Of a stretch of DNA of 64,000 bases, positions 54,277-64,000 are shown in pieces. The notes beneath the pieces are model-generated. The model did not search any database and was not told the origin of the DNA. It worked only from the letters and a program-made list of their open reading frames with translations. Source of the DNA: Roseisalinus antarcticus. GTDB lineage: Bacteria; Pseudomonadota; Alphaproteobacteria; Rhodobacterales; Rhodobacteraceae. The stretch spans positions 186,001 through 250,000 of the forward strand of contig NZ_FWFZ01000001.1 in the NCBI RefSeq assembly GCF_900172355.1, in the 5' to 3' direction. The stretch's first letter is position 1. Every line of letters starts with the position of its first letter. The position numbers were made by a program, and so were the translations under genes.

Positions 54277-54885
54277 ATGAGCGAGTCACGCCGCCGCAGG
54301 CGCAAGGATGCCCGCCCCGAAGAGATCATCGACGCGGCCCTGGCGGAGTTTGCCGAGATGGGGTTCGCGGGCACAAGCATGGGGCGCATCGCCGCCCGCG
54401 CCGGAATTGCGCGGCCCACGGTCTATCTCTATTTCGAGACCAAGGACGCTATCTTCGAGGCCGCCGTCGCCGATCGCATGGGCGGCACCGTGGCCCGGGC
54501 GCAGGACATCCTCACCCGCGATATCCCGTTCGACACGCTCTTCACCCAATTGCTGGAGAACTACTACACCCATGTCGTGGGCAGCGACGCGCCCGCGCTC
54601 TTCCGGGTTCTGATTGCCGAGGGCCGGCGTTTTCCGGGTCTCGTCACGCTCTTCAGCGAGCGGATGCTCGGCGCGATCGAGGACGTGTTGCACAAGGCCA
54701 TCGCCCACGGCATTGCCCGCGGCGAAGTGCGTCCCGAAGTCGCGACGCTCGACTTGCGCGTGGTTTTCGCCCCTGCGGTCATGGCGATGATCTGGGGGCT
54801 GATTTTCGACGAGGTCGCCCCGCTCGACCGGTCACGGTACATGCGGTCGCACCTCGACATCATCCTGCGCGGCCTCCGGGTATGA
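54277..54885 (+). CDS. TetR-family transcriptional regulator
   Basis: A 202-residue regulator. The N-terminal TetR HTH (about 12-58) contains GTSMGRIAARAGIARPTVYLYFETKDAIFE. The C-terminal ligand domain is helical (TetR_C type). It is divergent from the DevBCA-like exporter, and a perfect 20-bp palindrome lies in the shared gap. It is probably a repressor that releases the exporter genes when its effector binds. Confidence 0.92.
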   Translation: MSESRRRRRKDARPEEIIDAALAEFAEMGFAGTSMGRIAARAGIARPTVYLYFETKDAIFEAAVADRMGGTVARAQDILTRDIPFDTLFTQLLENYYTHVVGSDAPALFRVLIAEGRRFPGLVTLFSERMLGAIEDVLHKAIAHGIARGEVRPEVATLDLRVVFAPAVMAMIWGLIFDEVAPLDRSRYMRSHLDIILRGLRV

Positions 54886-55069
54886 GCTGAGCCCGTCTGG
54901 CCCTGGTGATCGGCCGACGCGCCTGCCCGCAGTCTTATCACAGGGCACGACCCTTACCTGTCGGCCCCTACGCTCGTCACCGCACGGTCCTGACCGAAGC
55001 GTCGGGATGCAAAAGCCTCCCCAGCCCGGCCAAGGCGCCCCATGACGCGGAGCAACCGGTCTTGGCGCG

Positions 55070-56692
55070 TCAGAAAAACTCGATATCGTCCGCCAGCCCG
55101 TCCGTCGACCAGACCCACTGCAGCAGGATCGAGTTCCCCTGGCCGAAGTCGAACAGCACACCCCGGTCGGACACCTCGGCATACCGGTCCACAAGGATAT
55201 CCTCCGGGATATTGCGCCAGTCGAAGATGTCCCGATCCAGCTGCAAGGTGTCGCTGCCTTGCTGGAAATCCCAGACCAGATCGGCCCCGTTGTTCCGACC
55301 GAAGACGAAGGTGTCCTGCCAATCGGCGCCGATCAGCACGTCATCGCCCGCACCGCCATCGAGAGTATCACGCCCCAGGTCGCCGCCGTTGAGGTGATCG
55401 TTGCCCGACCCGCCGAAGATGATGTCGTCGCCGTGATGGCCCCAGACACTGTCATGGCCGGTGCCCGCGTCGATCGAATCCTCCCCGGTTCCGCCAAAGA
55501 TCGTGTCGTTGCCGGTGGCGCCGATGATCTCGTCGTCGTCGCCATAGCCCCAAAGGTAGTTGTGCCCGCGAACGCCCATGATCTCGTCGTCGCCGGACCC
55601 GCCCCAGATGTTGTCGTTGCCCGTGCCGCCGACAAGCTTGTCATCCCCGGAATCGCCGCGAAGGCTGTCGTGACCCGATCCGCCCCAGGCGGTGTCGTTG
55701 CCGCTGCCGCCCCAAAGATCGTCCTGCCCCTCGCCGCCGGAGATCACGTCTTCGCCTCCCGCGCCCCAGATCTTCTCGCTTCCTGATCCGCCGTCGATGC
55801 TGTCGTCGCCCGCATTGCCCCATATGGAATCGTGCCCGGAGCTGCCGTCCAGCGTGTCGTTGCCCGCGCCGCCCCAGATCTTGTCGTTGCCGGTGGCGCC
55901 CTCGACCGTGTCGTCGCCGCTATCGCCCCAGAGGCTGGTGTGGCCCCAGCCGCCCACGATGTCGTCGTCCTGGTCGCCGCCCCAGATCTTGTCGTTGCCC
56001 GATCCGCCGATCAGCTGGTCCCGACCGTCATTGCCCCAGATGCTGTCGTGGCCAGACCCGCCCCAGACGGTGTCGTTGCCCTCGCGGCCCCAGATCCTGT
56101 CGGCGCCCCCCTTGCCGGCGATCTGGTCGTCACTTTCCAGACCGTCGAGGCGATCGGGGCCATTGGTCGGCTCCGGGATCGCGGGCTCGGACGCCTCCGG
56201 CACCGCGCTGTAGTCGATATCGCCGTGGTCCAGCAATATGTCGCCGTTGGTCGATCCGAAATTCTGGGTGACCATCATCACCTTCATGCCGGAATATTCG
56301 CCCTCGGCCACGCCATAGCCCACGTATTCGTATTTCCCGCTGAGGATGTTCGGCCGGTGCTCGGCGCTCTTCATCCAGTTGTCGACGATCGTCTCCGCGA
56401 TGTCCCGTCGGTCGGTCAAGGTCCGCACCTGGCTGAAGCCGAGATTTTCGGCGGTATACCAGTTCGAGCCCCCCTGACCGAAGCCCGCATCCTTGATCCG
56501 CTCGTGCCAGGTGTCGTTGTTGCCGGAGACATGCGTGAACTTGTCGGCCCGGATCATCCATTCCGAATGCAGCTCCGCCGATTCATTGAGGTGCTGTTCA
56601 AGCTTCAGCGCCTCCAGTCCGCGCGAGGTCCGCTCCTCGTTCACGAGGGTCCGTAGATGGCGTTCGAGGTCCGAGGCAACGTTCAATTTCAT
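55070..56692 (-). CDS. CAP/SCP-domain protein with RTX calcium-binding repeats
   Basis: A 540-residue protein without a classic signal peptide. Residues about 8-150 form a CAP (SCP-like) domain, with H42 (LHSEWM), E82 (YTAENLGF) and H112 (SAEHRPNIL) likely in the active cleft. From about 185 to 455 it has some 28 glycine-rich nonapeptides of RTX type, many with Trp at the large-hydrophobic position (GNDKIWGGA). The C-terminal 85 residues resemble RTX ends used for type I secretion. So a secreted calcium-folded CAP enzyme or adhesin is likely. No T1SS genes are nearby. Confidence 0.88.
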   Translation of the reverse strand: MKLNVASDLERHLRTLVNEERTSRGLEALKLEQHLNESAELHSEWMIRADKFTHVSGNNDTWHERIKDAGFGQGGSNWYTAENLGFSQVRTLTDRRDIAETIVDNWMKSAEHRPNILSGKYEYVGYGVAEGEYSGMKVMMVTQNFGSTNGDILLDHGDIDYSAVPEASEPAIPEPTNGPDRLDGLESDDQIAGKGGADRIWGREGNDTVWGGSGHDSIWGNDGRDQLIGGSGNDKIWGGDQDDDIVGGWGHTSLWGDSGDDTVEGATGNDKIWGGAGNDTLDGSSGHDSIWGNAGDDSIDGGSGSEKIWGAGGEDVISGGEGQDDLWGGSGNDTAWGGSGHDSLRGDSGDDKLVGGTGNDNIWGGSGDDEIMGVRGHNYLWGYGDDDEIIGATGNDTIFGGTGEDSIDAGTGHDSVWGHHGDDIIFGGSGNDHLNGGDLGRDTLDGGAGDDVLIGADWQDTFVFGRNNGADLVWDFQQGSDTLQLDRDIFDWRNIPEDILVDRYAEVSDRGVLFDFGQGNSILLQWVWSTDGLADDIEFF

Positions 56693-56731
56693 AAGGCGAA
56701 AACCCTGATTCTAACTGGTGACATTACGAGT

Positions 56732-56755
56732 CCGGGGCGCCAATAGCGCCCCCGG
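56732..56755. repeat. Hairpin between the SH3 lipoprotein and RTX genes
   Basis: CCGGGGCGC and GCGCCCCCGG pair around CAATA. On the minus strand it follows the SH3 lipoprotein gene but has no T-run, so a terminator role is only possible. Confidence 0.4.
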
Positions 56756-56838
56756 AACCGCGAAGTCAAACGGTTTCTACCGGCACTTCGTCAACGAGGC
56801 GTTGACAGTGACAGGAAAGTGGCACGGGTTTCGCGGCG

Positions 56839-57126
56839 TCAGCCCTCTGAAAGGTAATCGGCCGAGACGAAGCCCGACACCCCCGACGCCTCGGCCAGCG
56901 AAACCCGGCACCAGCGCTGGCCCACCTCGGTCACGCATTCGCTTCGGGTCAGCATCGTGCCGTCGGGCAGACCCAGGATGACGCTGAACCCCAGCCCCGG
57001 CCCGGCCCGCAGTTTCAGCAATTCCTCGGGCCCCGCCCCCTGAACCACAACCCGGTCGCCGGCAATCCCGGCACAGCCGGTCACCACAAGGAGGGACAGG
57101 AAGGCGGGCAAAAGGATCTGGCGCAT
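56839..57126 (-). CDS. Small SH3-domain lipoprotein
   Basis: A 95-residue protein. The lipobox VVTGC gives lipidated C18 after a hydrophobic signal. The rest is one bacterial SH3 domain (KLRAGPGLGFSVILGLPDGT near 38-57 and WCRVSLAEASGVSGFVSADYL). It probably binds cell-wall material at the membrane surface. Function beyond this is unknown. Confidence 0.88.
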   Translation of the reverse strand: MRQILLPAFLSLLVVTGCAGIAGDRVVVQGAGPEELLKLRAGPGLGFSVILGLPDGTMLTRSECVTEVGQRWCRVSLAEASGVSGFVSADYLSEG

Positions 57127-57271
57127 GGAGACCTCGAACGTGACTCTGACCTCCCGTTTGGCAGCAAGCGGCCCGCGGGTGAAGCGATAATTTGCGACGC
57201 GGGCCCTCCCGGCCGCACCGCGTCCCGCACGTCACTCGACAAAACCGCCCCCCAAGACCGCGCCCGCCCTT

Positions 57272-57310
57272 CATCTTGGTCCAAAAACTCCCGCCGGAGG
57301 CATCCCGCCG
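57272..57310 (+). repeat. REP-like element, copy 2 (partial)
   Basis: CATCTTGGTCCAAAAACTCC, then a short GC-rich palindrome (CCGCCGGAGGC), matches the lead of the element at 31679 at most positions. It lies alone in intergenic DNA. Confidence 0.5.
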
Positions 57311-57359
57311 TGGGCCACCTATCCGCCGCCCGTCACGGACGCGCCCCCCCCCGGACAAG

Positions 57360-57396
57360 AAAAAACCGCCGCGCATCCAGGGAAGGATGGCGGCGG
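57360..57396 (-). terminator. Strong intrinsic terminator, minus strand
   Basis: On the minus strand CCGCCGCCATCC and GGATGCGCGGCGG pair (one small bulge) and are followed by TTTTTTCTTGTCC. It should end the transcript of the 40-aa gene and possibly of the ligA-recG operon. Confidence 0.8.
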
Positions 57397-57549
57397 CAGG
57401 CAGAAGCCGTCTCGTGTGGGACCCGGGCCGCCGATCGGGGGAGGCATACCCCGCAAGGACCGAGGGACAGGCAGTGTCAGTCTCGAAACGCACCCCCTAT
57501 GTGGGACAGGAGGGATGCGCGGCAGGCCGGCACAAGAGGCTTGGGCAGG

Positions 57550-57672
57550 TCAGAAAAATCCCGGCAGGGACAGGCCAACGAACAACATCACCATCAGGCA
57601 AACGGCCCCCAGGGCATCGGCGATGATCGTGTCCCGGGACCGGGTCAATGCAAAGCGGATATCCTTGGCCAT
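57550..57672 (-). CDS. 40-residue membrane protein downstream of recG
   Basis: The ORF starts at ATG 57672, with GAAAGGAGAGACAAGG just before it, a strong ribosome site. The product is MAKDIRFALTRSRDTIIADA followed by a hydrophobic helix of about 18 residues ending PGFF. One transmembrane span with a basic N-terminal cytoplasmic part is predicted. It lies 101 bp downstream of recG on the same strand, ahead of a strong terminator. Function is unknown. Confidence 0.7.
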   Translation of the reverse strand: MAKDIRFALTRSRDTIIADALGAVCLMVMLFVGLSLPGFF

Positions 57673-57773
57673 CCTTGTCTCTCCTTTCGGCTGATGCTGT
57701 CTGTTGCCCCTTTGTTCCCATAAACGCGGACATCTGTCCAGAACTTTTTGAGAACATATGTGAACAAAGTGCT

Positions 57774-62419
<4,646 letters not shown>

Positions 62420-62627
62420 CTAGCCGGGTCGCCGCGACCCGTCCACCCCCGCGCGACACGCGGGCCCGATCCGGGGGGGCCGGTTCAGGGTCCACCCCAG
62501 GCCGCGCGGCGTGGCGACCAACAAAGCGGCAGCGCTGCGGGCCATGGGTCGATTGCGCCCCCTCCGGCCATTTCTGCCTTGACCCCGCCCGGGCGCTGCC
62601 ATTGCCTGAGGGGCGCCCCCGGACCGA

Positions 62628-63692
62628 ATGACGCGAGACCGCCCCCACATGCGATTGAACAACCTCACCGAAGCCCGCGACGAGTATCTCGACCTGGAAG
62701 TCGCCGCCGCCGCCGCGATCTTCGTGCGCGAAGTCATCGCGCTCGAGGCGGGGCAAGAGGTGCTGGTCACCGCCGATACCCGGACCGACATGCGCGTGCC
62801 CGACGCCATCGCCCGGGCCGTCATGGCCGCGGGTGGGGTGCCGTCGCTGCTGCGCTACCCTTCGCCGGGGCGGTCCTATGGCGCCTCGCCGGCGGTCGTG
62901 GCCGCGGCGGCCAAGGCCAGCGCGGTCTGGGTCGCCTGTTCCTGGAACGAGCTGATCTATTCCGAGGCCTGGCAATCGGTGATGGAGGCCGGGGTGCAAT
63001 ACGTCTCCTACGGGGGGCTCGATTGCGACGGTTTCGTGCGTTGCGTCGGCGGGGTGGACACCCCGAAGCTCGAAGAGATGGGCCAGGAGATCATCGCGCT
63101 GCTGACCGATGCAGAGATGCACGTGACCTCGAAGGCAGGCACCGACATCCGGTTTCACAATCGCGGCGGCACCGTCGGGTCGTTCCGGATGGTGGCCAAC
63201 CCCGTGCGCATCCCGATCATGCTGGCCGGCCAGGTCACGTGGGAGCCGAACGAGGGCTCGATGACGGGCCGGCTGGTCGCCGACGGCGTGCTGTCGCCGC
63301 CCGAGGACGTGGGCCTGATCCTCGAGCCGCTCACGCTGGAAATCGCCGGCGGCCGCATCGACCGGATCGCAGGCGGGCGCGAAGCCGCCCTGTTGGAGCG
63401 CTGGATCGCCCAGCGCGAGGACCCGACCCTGCGGCGGATCGCCCATGCCTCGCTGGGCTTCAACCCGGGGGTGCGTGTGCCGACCGGCCGCATCCTCGAG
63501 GACGAACGCGCGTTCGGCGATATCGACTTCGGCTGGGGCGCCTGGGTCGGCCGGCCCGCGGCGGGGCATTTCGACTTCACCTGCCGGCAGGTCTCCATCA
63601 CCGCCGATGGCGTCGAGATCCTGCGCGACGGCCTGTTCGTCGACCCGAAGCTGGCCGCGCTCTGCCGCGAGATGGGCGTGCCCGGCCACTGA
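62628..63692 (+). CDS. NicX/M29 aminopeptidase-like metal-dependent protein
   Basis: A 354-residue protein resembling the family that includes 2,5-dihydroxypyridine dioxygenase NicX and thermophilic M29-type aminopeptidases. Features include VTADTRTDMRVPDAIARAV near the N-terminus and the C-terminal signature GFNPGVRVPTGRILEDERAFG followed by DIDFGWG. No signal peptide. ATG 62628 is used; ATG 62649 is equally possible, as neither has a clear ribosome site. It stands beside a PotA-type ABC gene in the opposite direction, and its substrate is unknown. Confidence 0.75.
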   Translation: MTRDRPHMRLNNLTEARDEYLDLEVAAAAAIFVREVIALEAGQEVLVTADTRTDMRVPDAIARAVMAAGGVPSLLRYPSPGRSYGASPAVVAAAAKASAVWVACSWNELIYSEAWQSVMEAGVQYVSYGGLDCDGFVRCVGGVDTPKLEEMGQEIIALLTDAEMHVTSKAGTDIRFHNRGGTVGSFRMVANPVRIPIMLAGQVTWEPNEGSMTGRLVADGVLSPPEDVGLILEPLTLEIAGGRIDRIAGGREAALLERWIAQREDPTLRRIAHASLGFNPGVRVPTGRILEDERAFGDIDFGWGAWVGRPAAGHFDFTCRQVSITADGVEILRDGLFVDPKLAALCREMGVPGH

Positions 63693-63724
63693 TTGGATCG
63701 CTGCCGGGCAGCGGTGGTGCGTCG

Positions 63725-64000
63725 TCAGGCAGGGTCGCCATCCGCGGCGGGCCCCGACGCCACCGGCACGATGGCGTCGGGCGGGATCGACAGGGCCACG
63801 CGGTCACCCGGTCCGGGCCGCGCCTCGCCCGAGGCTGCGGGCAGGCGGACGAGCGCGAGGGCGCCATTGTCCAGCCGCGTCTTGTAAAGCGTAGCCGTGC
63901 CGAGGAAATTCGCATCCACAATATGGCCAGGCAGGCCCGCGCCATCGCCCGAGAACGTGATCCGTTCGGGCCGGATCGCCACGGTGCGCTCGGCGCCGGC
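63725..64000 (-). CDS. 3' end of a PotA-like ABC transporter ATPase (TOBE domain), partial
   Basis: The frame is open from the window edge to TGA 63725. It encodes about 91 residues: TVAIRPERITFSG, then a TOBE-type beta region (IVDANFLGTATLYKTRLDNG, VALSIPPDAIVP). This is the C-terminal domain typical of spermidine/putrescine-type (PotA) ATPases. The ATP-binding domain lies outside the window. Confidence 0.85.
   Translation of the reverse strand, partial: AGAERTVAIRPERITFSGDGAGLPGHIVDANFLGTATLYKTRLDNGALALVRLPAASGEARPGPGDRVALSIPPDAIVPVASGPAADGDPA

Larger units (their letters stand above)
57127..57549 (-). other. 423-bp intergenic region with a REP-like copy and an unusual transcript end
   Basis: No credible gene is seen on either strand. 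It holds a second copy of the CATCTTGG...AAAACTCC phrase (57272-57310), a strong minus-strand terminator (57360-57396) and a 150-nt stretch between the 40-aa gene stop and that terminator with CCCTCCTGTCCC (anti-Shine-Dalgarno-like) on the minus strand. That stretch could be a 3' UTR-derived small RNA. Confidence 0.5.

Noticed and set aside
55250-56150. Regular DNA repeats that look like a CRISPR or minisatellite array
   Set aside because: They translate in one frame into RTX nonapeptides, and the spacers are not unique. This is a coding repeat.
56820-56834. TGGCAC-N5-TCGC, a sigma54-like promoter on the plus strand
   Set aside because: One mismatch in the -12 element, and it points into the antisense of the SH3 lipoprotein gene with no plus-strand gene downstream.

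Overview
The window looks like chromosomal DNA of a high-GC alphaproteobacterium of the Rhodobacteraceae/Roseobacter group. The evidence is the gene content and order: mrp antiporter genes; pyrH-frr-uppS-cdsA-dxr-rseP-bamA-ompH; aroK-aroB beside xerD; an IalB-family protein; a DUF882 protein divergent from an L,D-transpeptidase; a Dev-type exporter. TRAP transport, dense ATGA/TGATG gene overlaps and strong third-position G/C also fit. No rRNA, tRNA, CRISPR array or prophage was seen.

Layout. 1-3.2 kb: end of an Mrp Na+/H+ antiporter operon (3' end of A/B, then C, D, E, F, G). 3.2-4.0 kb: a short hexamer repeat tract and an internally deleted IS3-family remnant. 4.0-9.4 kb, minus strand: allophanate hydrolase (atzF) followed by a TAXI-type TRAP transporter (binding protein, DUF1850 protein, fused permease). 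9.5-17.9 kb, plus strand: a LysR regulator, then a tightly overlapped operon for a BMP-type ABC importer interleaved with amidohydrolases (formamidase-like, biuret hydrolase, a second isochorismatase-fold cysteine hydrolase, a cupin). An identical 23-bp site containing TGCAAAAAATGCA (a T-N11-A box) lies on both sides of the lysR gene, in opposite orientations. I read 4-18 kb as one ureide (biuret, probably triuret) nitrogen-scavenging locus: hydrolases make biuret and then allophanate, and AtzF releases ammonia.

17.9-27.0 kb, minus strand: the envelope/isoprenoid cluster pyrH-frr-uppS-cdsA-dxr-rseP-(44-aa membrane protein)-bamA-ompH. 27.1-28.0 kb: miaA. 28.1-34.8 kb: an AraC regulator followed by a peptide-type ABC transporter (two permeases, fused double ATPase) without its own binding protein, then a DUF1206 membrane protein. 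34.8-44.7 kb: lytic transglycosylase, ssb, aroB, aroK, two conserved secreted/membrane proteins, xerD, a CorC-type protein, a HerA-like ATPase, and an IalB-family gene preceded by two intrinsic terminators and a candidate promoter. 44.8-51.0 kb: oxidoreductase, KAS-ACP-lpxD group, L,D-transpeptidase and DUF882 protein. 51.1-54.9 kb: Dev-type efflux genes divergent from their probable TetR regulator, with a perfect 20-bp palindrome between them. 55.1-64.0 kb: a CAP-domain RTX protein, an SH3 lipoprotein, a 40-aa membrane protein, recG, ligA (with an AT-rich mosaic segment), a NicX/M29-like protein and the 3' end of a PotA-like ATPase.

The most noteworthy points are the LysR-flanked ureide locus, the mosaic ligA, two unannotated small membrane proteins, the terminator-rich intergenic region at 43.7-44.1 kb, and the exact 36-residue super-repeat in the RTX protein. 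All functions are inferred from sequence reading alone; no searches were run.
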